From NCBI GenBank assembly GCA_900073065.1, contig FJOG01000071.1, positions 50,443-94,966 of the forward strand: DNA of 44,524 nucleotides, in the 5' to 3' direction. Positions 12,070-21,994 of the stretch are shown one piece after another; the first letter of the stretch is position 1; each line of letters starts with the position of its first letter. The translations under genes and the position numbers were made by a program. A model generated the notes under the pieces. The model saw only the letters and a list, made by a program, of their open reading frames with translations. It searched no databases and was not told the DNA's origin. The DNA is from Phialocephala subalpina (lineage: Eukaryota > Ascomycota > Leotiomycetes > Helotiales > Mollisiaceae).

Positions 12070-12933
12070 ATGTCTCAACTAATTCTCTACGACCTCCCGA
12101 GCAAAGATCCACGACAATGCTGGTCATATAACCCATGGAAGAGTGGGTTTTTGATACATCCGCAATCAGATCTATTCCCTAATCCCTTTCAGCTCGCTTG
12201 GTACTCAACTACAAGAAACTTGACTACAAAACAGTATGGACAGAATACCCAGACATCGAACCAACATTGAAAGACCAGTCAGCTCCCCTCCTCTCTTCAC
12301 CACCTTACACTCACACTCGTACCCTCCAGCGTCCCACCAAACCCACCGGGACAAACTCCCTACACAATGCTGGTCATATAACCCATGGAAGAGTGGGTTT
12401 TTGATACATCCGCAATCAGATCTATTCCCTAATCCCTTTCAGCTCGCTTGGTACTCAACTACAAGAAACTTGACTACAAAACAGTATGGACAGAATACCC
12501 AGACATCGAACCAACATTGAAAGACCAGTCAGCTCCCCTCCTCTCTTCACCACCTTACACTCACACTCGTACCCTCCAGCGTCCCACCAAACCCACCGGG
12601 ACAAACTCCCTACACAATTTGCTGCAGTTGAAGAATGAGATTGGTGGGGAGGAGGCGTGGATGGAGGCTTTGCCGGGGATTAAGGCATTGGGGGAGTTGT
12701 TGGGGAAGAATGGGGGGCCATTTGTAGAGGGTGATACGCGTGAGTGATCTTTCCTCGAATGGCGATAGAAGCTTATTTTGGTAGCATCGTATGCGGATTT
12801 TGTGACTGTGGGATGGCTGCAATTCTTGAAGGTAATTGAGGAGGATTATTATCAGCGGTTGGTCAAGGTTGATCCTGCAATTGGAAAGCTGTATGACGCT
12901 TCGAAGCCTTGGCTTGAGAGGAATGATCACTGA
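12070..12933 (+). pseudogene. Glutathione S-transferase-like gene, rearranged
   Basis: The ends are clearly a fungal GST of the two-domain, soluble type. Exon 1 (12070-12142) gives MSQLILYDLPSKDPRQCWSY; exon 2 (12193-12277) gives LVLNYKKLDYKTVWTEYPDI; exon 3 begins at 12330 with VPPNPPGQTPYT. Bases 12114-12363 are then repeated exactly at 12364-12613, duplicating the end of exon 1, both introns, exon 2 and the start of exon 3. After the second copy the sequence jumps to the C-terminal domain (LKNEIGGEEAW... to 12739; final exon 12785-12933, PSYADFVTVGWLQFLK... WLERNDH). The rest of the N-domain and the start of the helical domain, roughly 100 codons, are missing. The join is out of frame and meets TGA at 12629-12631. 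No functional enzyme is expected unless this is an assembly error. Confidence 0.85.
12114..12613 (+). repeat. Exact 250-bp tandem duplication
   Basis: Copy 1 is 12114-12363 and copy 2 is 12364-12613; I see no difference between them. The five bases ACAAT that begin each copy recur at 12614-12618 just after copy 2, so the join has short microhomology. It lies wholly inside the GST-like gene. Identity of introns as well as exons implies either a very recent event or an assembly duplication. Confidence 0.95.
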
Positions 12934-13146
12934 AGGTCTGGAAACGAGAGAGCTGCGTCTCCAGATCTAGAGTAGCACACAACGACCACTCATCCTTCCT
13001 CCTTCATCTAAGATGCTGCTCGAGCAGCTTTCCTATGCCTGTTTTCTCGCTCTAAGCTTGCCATCTTCAGCATGAATGGACGTATGCAAGGTGTCTCAGC
13101 CCTCCCCAAGCTCTCCCTTACATGAACACGAAGATCAGGATCTTCC

Positions 13147-15619
13147 TCAATCCACAAAAGATCCTGGGACTTTGACTTCAGGATATTCGTCCTCCTTGCC
13201 ACCGGAATTCTTGCCATCATCAAGCTCCCCAGCTGCGTTGGGCTCTTGAGGGTACGGCGGAAGGCTTGGCTCAATATCCAAATCGTTCTCGTACATCCAG
13301 GCAACACAGACGCCATCCATACAGTTTGTCGAACAGACAATACGGTATGGTAAATGTTTAAAACTCCCATCCCCGAGGGCTTGGGTCGAAGTTGGCCAGC
13401 AGTTCACGGGAATGTCACCCCATTTGTTTTTGCGATCACTATCGACAAATACGTTCAGAGGCTGTGGCTCTTGGATACTGTTGGTGGAGGGCGTATTCGC
13501 GTACTGTTTTCGTATCGCGCGGAGGTGTCTCCACCATCCAAGATCGACTTTCAAACGGGATGCGAGGCCGGTTCCATTGTGACCGCACCGCTCACAAATA
13601 GGGAATCCAAACACCCGCGGTCCATCGTACTGAACTGTTGTCAAGTCCGTTTGAAACAGATGTAACAGAGAAGACTCAGTCCAACCAGCAGCTCTCAAGG
13701 TCCCTTGCTCTAACTCTTGTCGTACAAACTCTCGTACATCGTGCCCCAGATCTTGCAACATAGTCCGCCAAACGATGAAGAGACTTGGGTCGTACATAGC
13801 TAGCATTGTAGGTGTGTGTGGAGCCATACGAATCCTCATTATGGTGAGACGATGAATATTCTTGGTCTTCTGTATAATCATCCTCATTGATTCTGGATCT
13901 CGCTCCAGAAGTCTCTTGAACATGGCCTCGTGGATGACCGACTCAGCCCAATCGATTTGGCCTCTGATTCCGTTCAGAACATATCGAAGCATATCTCCCA
14001 CGAAGTAGAATTGGATGCTTTCATTGAGAATATCGACTCTGTTGGTATCCCCTTCATCATCGGAGGGAATTATGCGAAGGAGTGCTCGCATGGCGGCCAG
14101 GACTTCAAGACGCTTCTGGTCCCAAGACATGCCGATGTCGGTTTGTGGGCGATATTTTAGAAAGAAGGCCCCAAGCATATGCACGAGACTATAATCTTCG
14201 TAGTCATCACGTCGCCTCTGGTGTAGTAAGTCGATCATGAGTAGTTTGGGCTTCATGTCAACGCCTTCACTCCTGGCAACGGCTGCTATTGGCTTACTGT
14301 CAAGCATTAGAACAGATAGTCCATGGAGGAGCATGAAAATTTACTGATTGCTTTCCCAGTCTTGTGCGTGCGGATCGGCCCCCTCTCGAAGCAAGAGCTC
14401 TGCAACATCTAGCTTGAGCGACTTGGCAGCGACCTAGAAGTTCATTCAGTTAAGGTTTCAATTGGAATATTCTAGAATTCTTACCCATAATGGTGTCCGA
14501 CCCATCGGATCACGATCCAAAGGCGAAGCTTCTCCCCGCGCCAAAAGCAGCCTGACTCCGTCCAAATTCCCAATTCGACATAAGTCAAATATCAAAGCGT
14601 TTTCTGGAACTGCTCGGAAAGGCTGCAACGTGTACTGCCACCCAACAGTTGATCGGGCCGTGACCAGCATTCCTTGGGAGATGCCAAGAAACTTCCCGCA
14701 GCGAGTTGGATAGAGAATAGATCTCTGCTCGATCTCTATCTTCTTTCTTGTTTCGTCGACTCCGGTTTCCGAAATCTCGAAAGTTGTACTGCAGGTAGCG
14801 ATACGAACAAGTGGCGTTATCACCATTTTCTCCCACGATGAAAGGCGATTCCGTGCCTTTCTGGTAGGTCTTGGAGGGACATCTTCCTGGACGTCACTCC
14901 GTCCTTCTGCGAGGGCCTTGAGATCTATGTGTAATGGACTAGATTTACCTTTCTCAATTGCATCGAAAGGGCGAGAATTCGGGGATGGGTTGAAGAGGGC
15001 TACACGAGATGTTTCGGTTTCTTGAAATTCGAGCGCTGGGAGCTGCATGATGTTTTCGTCAGATGTTGTTGACGGCAATTGTTCGATGGAAAGGCTGATA
15101 TGTTGAGTCTGTGTGAACGTCTGGCCTTGGCTCTCTTTCATCGATGAAGCAACGCAATGCCTGCAGATACTTAATTAAGGTACAATGCTGCAGAACGGAC
15201 AGGCCTTACAATAGCGAGGATTGCAGAGCGAGTGTCAAGGTTGACTTCGTGTCCGCGATTGACTGCCTCAGTTGTACAATTTCATTGCTTTTCAACGCGC
15301 TCTTGAGGGAACTCCACGTCCTACGACGGAAACTGTCAGAATTCAGGTGAGATGTTGCAGAAGATAGCTTGGCATGAAATTGAGCAATCTTCTCCTCGCA
15401 GTCTCTTAAAGTAGGCCCGATCGCGCCTTCAACCTGCATCATGGAGGCGGCATTTTGAGTTTGTTCGAGAACTTGTGACAGAAGATCGAGGTCATTGAAC
15501 AGTGCTTTGATATTGGCTGGCGCATCTCGGACGGACTTCCCGAACTCCACCAACCTCACTACACTTTCGAGTAGCTGAAGTATCGCGACGACGCTCGCAG
15601 CGCCGGAGAGACCATCCAT
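13147..15619 (-). CDS. STAND-type N-domain / ankyrin / Cys-rich protein (copy A)
   Basis: Four exons: 15619-15210, 15160-14485, 14433-14345 and 14296-13147, giving 774 aa. Residues 1-137 (MDGLSGAASVVAILQLLESV... ending TKSTLTLALQ) look like the helical N-terminal domain found on fungal STAND/NLR-like and ankyrin proteins (HeLo-like/PigL_N type). A linker follows, then two ankyrin repeats at about 326-392 (LIFDLCRIGNLDGVRLLLAR; VAELLLREGADPHAQDW). A helical region precedes a Cys-rich C-terminus with CERC at 626-629 and CSTNCMDGVC at 713-722, probably metal-binding. No NACHT or NB-ARC nucleotide-binding domain is present. Family knowledge links such N-domains to fungal self/non-self recognition and regulated cell death; that role here is inference. 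It is the intact member of a tandem pair with the gene at 16357-18654. Confidence 0.85.
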
Positions 15620-16153
15620 AGCGAATCAGGATGGGAAGAAAGTATGTAGTGAAAAGCCAGGATGAAAGGGGTTTAACTAAACAAGTGAAAAAAGAAGATG
15701 TCTTGAGAGGCAAAGTGGAAGGCAGGCTTCACCACCTGGAACATTATGAATCTGCCTTTTCGAGGGGGCGTCAAGGGTTGCGGATTGGGCCCGCATATTA
15801 CAGGCCTCATTGCGAATCGCCTGTCTTGCTGCTTGCAGGTATCCAATGGCAGACGAAGAACAACCAACATCCAGTTTCACAAGGCTGTGACAAGAAAATC
15901 GCGAAGTGTTCCATCCCCAAAATTATCTATTGCTGAGCGTGCGTGAGTTGATCCGCAGCAATTTTTTATTTTTATTTTTATTTTTAGATGCTCCATGTAG
16001 AATTGAATTCACCGACTGCTGCATGTAGCGAGCCTCATGAGGCTGCTTGAAGCAGGCTAAAGTGCTGTGCGACGCCACAATCAGCCTCGAGGACTGCCTG
16101 GATCTGTCTGTCTGCGTATGGACATGTAGAGTATTGAGTTCAAATGTCGATCC
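15620..16153 (-). promoter_or_regulatory. Upstream region of copy A
   Basis: The 534 bp before the copy-A start, bounded upstream by the kinase fragment. The same distance separates copy B from the real kinase stop (547 bp), and parts still align: a block at about 15816-15890 with CCAAT, ACAACCAACAT and ACAAGGCTG matches one at about 18872-18935. It therefore looks like a duplicated, diverged promoter. An ATTTTT-repeat microsatellite lies at about 15961-15985. Confidence 0.5.
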
Positions 16154-16234
16154 TCAGCCTTTTGGCTTACCCAAGTCCTTCAGTCGTAGGAAGACATCAC
16201 ATCCCCATCCGTACAGACTCTGCACGGAAATCGC
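16154..16234 (-). pseudogene. 3' fragment of PDK-type kinase gene
   Basis: These bases read AISVQSLYGWGCDVFLRLKD then LGKPKG and a stop. The kinase at 19202-20608 ends AVQSLYGWGCDVYLRLKGLG then KPKG and a stop. The DNA also aligns through the stop codon. Similarity ends abruptly upstream of this, so only the last 26 codons or so were carried over. It is a relic of segmental duplication and not a gene. Confidence 0.88.
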
Positions 16235-16356
16235 CTGTTGCGCTGTCATGCAGGTGACCAATCGCGGTGCAACAACCAACACTCCGCCCCACAAGGCTCC
16301 CAAAGACACAGGACAGAAGCGACTACTGAAAAAGACTAGTAGAATCAAAATTTAAT
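16235..16356. repeat. Third copy of the upstream module
   Basis: About 16224-16305 resembles the block at 15816-15890: CGCCTGT, GCAGGT, CCAAT, ACAACCAACA and ACAAGGCT occur in the same order and at similar spacing. It joins the broken end of the kinase fragment to the 3' end of copy B, so it marks a rearrangement junction. Confidence 0.55.
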
Positions 16357-18654
16357 TCATACGAAAGCTCCAGGCATCCCCTTAGTAGGACATTCATCAA
16401 AAGAACCACCTGAACCCGTGTCTGAAATCAATTGAGGGTCGAATTTCTCATCACCAGGATTCCCGGTGTTGTCATCATAGATCCACGCCACACAGATTCC
16501 ATCCAAACATTCCTGGGAACAAACAATTTGATCCACGGGTCCCTCCAATTGCAGAGAGCTGGATCTGACGCCGTTCCTCAGACCCTGCAAGAAAAGCCTC
16601 CACTGAAGATCCACCATCATGGAATGCGAGTCTTCCCAGCGACCACAACGCTGGCATTTGAACTGAAAACTGCCTTTCTTGGAATCAGAGCATGGGAACA
16701 GTTGCTCTCTCGATGTGAAAATGGCGTTAAGGGTTTCTTTACTCCACCCTTGCTGTGCTAGAGGTGACCTTTCCAGAAGTATCTCTCTTTCCACGTAAGC
16801 TTGAATACCCACACCGGCGTTGACGAGTGCATCTTTCCAGGCAAAGAAGAGGGCAGGTTGATACATAGCAAGTGATGTCGGAGTGCTGAGATGAATAGTT
16901 GCTGATCCCCAAGGCCTGTGTAGATCAGTAGTCTTGTGGATGAAGAGATTCATTGTCCGTGAACATCTCAGTGGAAGTTTGGCTGCAACGGCATCATGGA
17001 TGATCGAAAAACGTTCAGACTCTGCAACCTTGTCCTCGAAAGTACTGAGTGTCCAATATAGAACACCAGGGCCGTATCGTAAAAGGAACATTTCGTGTAT
17101 GAGTACAGTCCGCCAGTCGTTGTTGGGATCCCAGAGAGGTAAAAGCGTTCGTAGTAACATCAACGCAGAGACATCACGTTCTATGCTGGATAGAGAGGAA
17201 GACAGTTTGTAGGGCCGGTAGAATAGCAGCGACAGGCCAATGAGATTTAATACTGTCATCTCGTCGAAGTCATCCGACGAATATTGTCGGAATAGCTCCA
17301 ACATGGATAATTTCCCTGCGACAGCATTTACAGCGCTGTCGGCGATGGCCGCGATCGGAGACCTGTGTCCATAATTGAGTCTCCATCAAAAATCAGACGG
17401 AGGTGCATTGGATACTCACCGTCTTGTCGACCAGTCAGTGGTGTGAATATCAGCGCCTTGCTGGAGCAGAAACTTAGCCATGTCCAAACCCAGAGATTTC
17501 GTCGCATACTGCAATAGAAGATTTAGCAAAGATTCCTAATTTGAGCAAGGAGGGATTTAACCCATAGCGCAGTCCTTCCATCCGAGTCCCTGTCCCGCAG
17601 TGAAGCCTTCCCAGACGTCAACAAGGCCTTTACCGCAGCGACATTACCCTCCGAGCAGAAGGTAAATATCAGAGCATCATCAGGCACAGCATTGAATGGC
17701 TGGATGCTATATTGCCATCCGTCTGTGTATCGTGCTTGGATCGAGAGTCCATATTTGACTCCCAATTTGGCGAGTAAGTAAGAAGGATACCAAGAATACA
17801 CCGTCTCTTGTTCTACCGGATATAGAGATCTCTCTGATTGAATCGCTGTCGCTTTTCTCGTGGTTGACCAAGCTGTGAAATGTCCCAGAGGAGTTTGCAT
17901 CTTCAGACGCCGGCAAGCGACTTCTTGCAATCTCTTATGTCGGAATGGCTGATGGGGAGTCATGGGGACAAGAGACTCCTGGGATTCTGCCGAGGGACGA
18001 TCGGTAGAGATATCAATCTCTGCAGATTTGTGATTGGCGCGTGATCTTGGATCGCTGTCCAATAACTGCATGTTGAGATTTGCAGAGACAGAACAAGTGA
18101 ATGCCTTCGAATTTGGGGCTATCGTGATGGCTTCTGCGATATGCTGGAGGGTCTTTTGCTGGGATGCAAAGCGAGAGAAAATGGAACGACTAGAAGCCGT
18201 CAGTATACCAGTTTCTACATTTTGGAAACGCTTACTCAATTGAAATTACTTTGGCTAGTATGAGTGTTGTCTGAGCTTTCTCGATAGTACGTCGAAGTGA
18301 TTCGATTTCTCCTTTCTCCAAAGATATCCTGAATGCACTCCACTTCCTTCTCTTGAAGCTAGAAGAATCCAACCCGCAGGCATTGATCGAGACCTTATCA
18401 CAAAGTAGACAGACCTTCTTTTGACAATCCCTTAACACCCGTGCCGTCATTGGATCCAACTCGTCTCCATTGTTCAGCTTAGCTTCACCCAAGACGAGCG
18501 ACAAGCTCTCCAGATCATCGAACAGTGCGCTGATATCAGCTGGGGCTTTTTAGACCCGCTTCCAGAAATCCACAAGTTCCTTGAGTCCATTGGCAAGTTG
18601 AGCCACAAAAGTGATTACTGCAATAACGCTCGCTGTCCCCGAGAGAGGATCCAT
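16357..18654 (-). pseudogene. STAND-type N-domain / ankyrin / Cys-rich protein (copy B), nonsense mutant
   Basis: Four exons: 18654-18236, 18189-17562, 17508-17420 and 17362-16357; 713 aa if the internal stop is ignored. It is a paralogue of copy A: introns fall at the same places and phases (2, 0, 2), exon 3 is 89 nt in both, and the pieces correspond. The N-domain starts MDPLSGTASVIAVITFVAQL. WQYSIQPFNAVPDDALIFTF leads into ankyrin repeats (AKFLLQQGADIHTTDW), followed by the same Cys-rich end (CQRC; CSQECLDGIC). Codon 35 is TAA (18552-18550), between WKRV and KAPADI, where copy A reads on through SVRDAP. The rest is open, so this is a single recent lesion, or a sequencing error. Intron 2 has an unusual GTTAAA donor. 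A shorter product from a downstream ATG would lack most of the N-domain. Confidence 0.82.
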
Positions 18655-19201
18655 ACTAACGGGCGGGGCGACGTCTGGCGTAAAATTTATCCAAGAGCTG
18701 GTATAAAAGAGGAAAAGTAGAATGGGGAGAAAGCCTTACTCAAGGCAGTCGGGTTGTACGCCTAACATCAAACACTGCCTCATTTCTGCACAAAGGATAG
18801 AGCGGGGCTATTATGCAGCCTGCCTACGAGGTCTTCTGATTCGCCCCGCTTGAGGCCAAGGGTTCACATCGACCAATGAGACCAAACCAACAACCAACAA
18901 CCAACATGCGTACAAGGCTGGAGGCACACGATCGCGCGGCTGCTGAAACAGCTTGCGATTCGAACAAGTTATTGTCTGTTGAGATATGGTCAACTCGCCT
19001 CTCGCCTCAATCTCCTCTCGACCCCGATGAGGAGCTACCTCTTACATTCCGTTTATCCCATTTGCCATCGCACGAGGTCTTTCGTAAGCTACGGCGAGCT
19101 GTTGCTGCCATGACCTCCAGTTGGGCCATAAGTTCTGCCTTGAACGAGTCACCTTGCCTCTTAGTATGCATCTGTGCACGAGTTCTTGTCGTCAACTCCT
19201 T
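18655..19201 (-). promoter_or_regulatory. Upstream region of copy B
   Basis: Lies between the kinase stop codon and the copy-B start, all on the minus strand. It contains the ACAACCAACA/ACAAGGCTG block at about 18890-18935 that is shared with the copy-A upstream region. No other gene seen; the short ORFs here are not conserved. Confidence 0.45.
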
Positions 19202-20608
19202 TCAGCCTTTGGGTTTGCCTAACCCTTTCAATCGCAGGTAGACATCACAACCCCACCCATACAGACTTTGAACAGCAATTCCACCACCAAAGTACTCAGC
19301 GTAGGCTCTGCTCAGAGGAAGCCCATATCCCAAACCAGCGATCGAGCTACCTTCTCCTCCTGCACCGGATATTGCGTTCAGCGCGTCCATGCTTCCGTTG
19401 CCTTGTCCGGGAAGTTCGTCATCATCCGAAAACGTAGTGAACGAGTACGACCAAATGTTTGGAAGAACATCTGGACTTATTCCGCCGCCACGGTCTCGAA
19501 TCCGAATTGTGACACCAGGAGCTGAATCTTCGAACGGCTTGATCGGCGGATTGTCATCAGCAGCTGGTGATCCACCGCTAATATCTCGCTGTTTGGCCCT
19601 CGGGCTCTCTGGCTCGGCAGCAATAGTTATTATGACAGGTTCGTGAGACTTCCCAGACTCGACGGTAGCTCGAAATGCATTCTTCAAAAGCTCCGTGATT
19701 ATGTATTCCAGATGGACAGGAACAAAAGCAAAGGTGGTATCTGGTTCTCCATCAATTATCCAAGTTGGCCGAACCCCGTACTTCAGTTCGCAGATCTCGG
19801 AGACGAAATTTCCGCAGGAATTGATAATCGAGGCAGGTTGTAAAGCGGTGTCAATCACCCCAATGTATGAAGATTGATCATCGCTCTCGTGCTTGTTCGA
19901 TTTGGGATCTTGATGCGGCTGAGAGGAAACATGCAAAGCAATGTGCTGTTCGGCAATGAGTCGCGTGCCTATTCGTGCTCGTAGATGCTCGTCCAAAAAC
20001 CGCGTCACCTCGAGTGGATTGATGTATTTCCTGCACTCTAGAAATCCGCGTGCGAGTGTAGGAATGGTATGCGAATGTGTCTCCACCAAATCTGCAAGGA
20101 CACTCGTGAATCTGATCTCATCTTCAAGGTTGCTTATGGTCTTCTCTTTGTAGGGCAGGAGCGTCGATAACGAGTGGAGGTAGTTATTGTAGATCTTCGA
20201 GATGTTCGGATTTGAGACAACGATGAAAGGCAGGTTTCTTAGAGCTTGAATCCGATGTGCAAGTCGAATGGGTAGGAGGGAGAGTGTGAAGTTGGCAGAG
20301 GAAAACAAAGCTTCCGTCGAAAGCGGGGGTCGGCCATGCCTGACAAGTGGTTAGTACCCACGGAGTGCCCACGGGATTGGGCTCTAGTACTTTACGAGGT
20401 CTGCGAGGCTCAAGGCATGCAATGGCTTGCTTGCGAGGCCTGCTACCTCATCGTCGGCAATCGTCGTCGAGCTTGGTGGATGTGACCATTTGTGAGCAGA
20501 CGGTGAAGGATGGCGGGCGGCAAACGCGCGTTGCGAGAATGGTCTACACGTGTATCGCGGACGATGACCAAGTCTAGGTATTCGAACTGCGATCGCAGAG
20601 CATTTCAT
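19202..20608 (-). CDS. Mitochondrial PDK/BCKDK-family protein kinase
   Basis: Two exons, 20608-20391 and 20339-19202, encode 451 aa; the 51-nt intron has an ACTAAC branch site. The basic, Arg/Ser-rich N-terminus (MKCSAIAVRIPRLGHRPRYT) suits a mitochondrial targeting peptide. The N-terminal helical domain carries FLDEHLRARIGTRLIAEQHI, a hallmark of pyruvate-dehydrogenase-type kinases. The GHKL ATP site follows: N-box ELLKNAFRAT (Asn about 293), G1 DRGGGIS (about 355) and G2 GLGYGLPL (about 408-415). Such kinases phosphorylate the E1-alpha subunit of pyruvate or branched-chain ketoacid dehydrogenase and switch it off. Pkp1-like is my best guess, but the branched-chain kinase cannot be ruled out. 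It is the parent of the fragment at 16154-16234. Confidence 0.92.
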
Positions 20609-20815
20609 GGTGGCATTGGAGGATATGGTGGTTGGTGATGATATGAATGTTTATCTCGGGACTTCAATAGAATTCATTTCTCCAGGATCGGCTAGTCTCG
20701 AACGGTTATCTCAGCCCCTTTCCATCTGCCATTGATAAATTTTGTTGATACCCATATATTCATCATCTATACAGAGTATGGTCCTAGTTGTCTTATCCTG
20801 CCATCCTCATTCCGT

Positions 20816-21461
20816 CTAAACAGTCTTCTGGATCGACGCTGTTCCATGGGGCTCGATTGTCATTACGTGTGGATAGCTCTGCAGTGTGTTGACAGAGTCT
20901 GCGGGAAACTCAACTCTAGAAGTTATGGTTAGAAGAATGATCTCCGAAAGAGTGAAAGCTTTTTCTTACAGATATCCCGGAGCAACCTTATCCCTTTCGA
21001 AGGTATGAAGGATCTTTCCGCCTTGGTCTTTGATGTGTTTTGCAGCACTGGGTCAGATCAGCTGGGTGACATGGACGGAGTAGGCCTGAGTTGGTGAGTT
21101 GGGTTCCATACGCTTTATAGTCTGCCTCATTGAGGCCGCTTTCAATTGCGATCTACCTAGGGANNNNNNNNNNNNNNNNNNNNNNNNNNNNNNNNNNNNN
21201 NNNNNNNNNNNNNNNNNNNNNNNNNNNNNNNNNNNNNNNNNNNNNNNNNNNNNNNNNNNNNNNNNNNNNNNNNNNNNNNNNNNNNNNNNNNNNNNNNNNN
21301 NNNNNNNNNNNNNNNNNNNNNNNNNNNNNNNNNNNNNNNNNNNNNNNNNNNNNNNNNNNNNNNNNNNNNNNNNNNNNNNNNNNNNNNNNNNNNNNNNNNN
21401 NNNNNNNNNNNNCTCTCCAAAGAAGCAGATGTGAGGTGGGTCTTACCATGTACTGAGGCAT
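20816..21461 (-). CDS. Peptidase inhibitor I9-like protein, interrupted by gap
   Basis: Exon 1 (21461-21447) encodes MPQYM before a GTAAGA donor. The next part lies in the run of N. After the gap, exon 21047-20970 reads AAKHIKDQGGKILHTFERDK and exon 20915-20816 reads VEFPADSVNTLQSYPHVMTI then EPHGTASIQKTV and stop. This is the fold of the I9 propeptide/proteinase B inhibitor family, small proteins that block subtilisin-type proteases. There is no visible signal peptide, so it is probably cytosolic or vacuolar, as with yeast Pbi2. The number of residues in the gap is unknown. Its stop is only 207 bp upstream of the kinase start on the same strand. Confidence 0.75.
21164..21412. other. Assembly gap (N)
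   Basis: A run of 249 N inside the I9-like gene. The true length of the missing sequence is not known. ORFs drawn across it have no meaning. Confidence 1.
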
Positions 21462-21994
21462 ATTGAAGTTGTATATACGGAGCTTCGGGTGGTTATTTTG
21501 ATAGATTCAAGATATTTACTCGTACAGTTTTCAAGATGTATATCAGGTCGAGAGAATGGGCAGCCCTTTGTACCTTATTTATGTGTTCCAGCTTGCATTT
21601 GTCCCACATCCAAGACCAAGGGGGATTTGTGACAGCCTAAAAGATACGTCATCCACCTTCCAGATGCTGGCAAGTTGTACGGGCGCTACGCAATACTGTT
21701 AACACACCAGCTTCACAAGGGAAACGATGCAAGAGGGGCAAGATAGATGAAGCCATATCCAATCCTTTTTCCTGCCTGAATAAACTTGCAGTTTTTATGA
21801 CTTGGAAGCATATTTAAACCGAAGTGAAGCGTGAAATGTCCCCCTCCATCTCGGCTTTTAGATAAGGTGATTAGATCCAGCGCTAACCCATACGAAGTTA
21901 GCCCTCCCGCCGAAAAGTCCAGCCCAAAAGAATTTCGAGATGAAAATATTCGAGAACATCGATGTCGCCGCAATTGAATCCACGACGCCGAGAG
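21462..21994. promoter_or_regulatory. Divergent promoter, I9-like gene / BMS1
   Basis: The 533 bp between two divergent start codons. No distinct motif stands out. An in-frame ATG at 21962 could extend BMS1 by 11 residues. Confidence 0.4.

Noticed and set aside
12614..12627. A normal intron explaining the missing middle of the GST
   Set aside because: About 100 conserved codons are absent from the DNA, so splicing cannot supply them.
15961..15985. ATTTTT microsatellite as a terminator or origin
   Set aside because: Simple A/T slippage repeat; nothing else supports a function.
18541..18560. Splicing out the TAA of copy B
   Set aside because: The only GT-AG pair around it would give an intron of about 10 nt, too short to be real.
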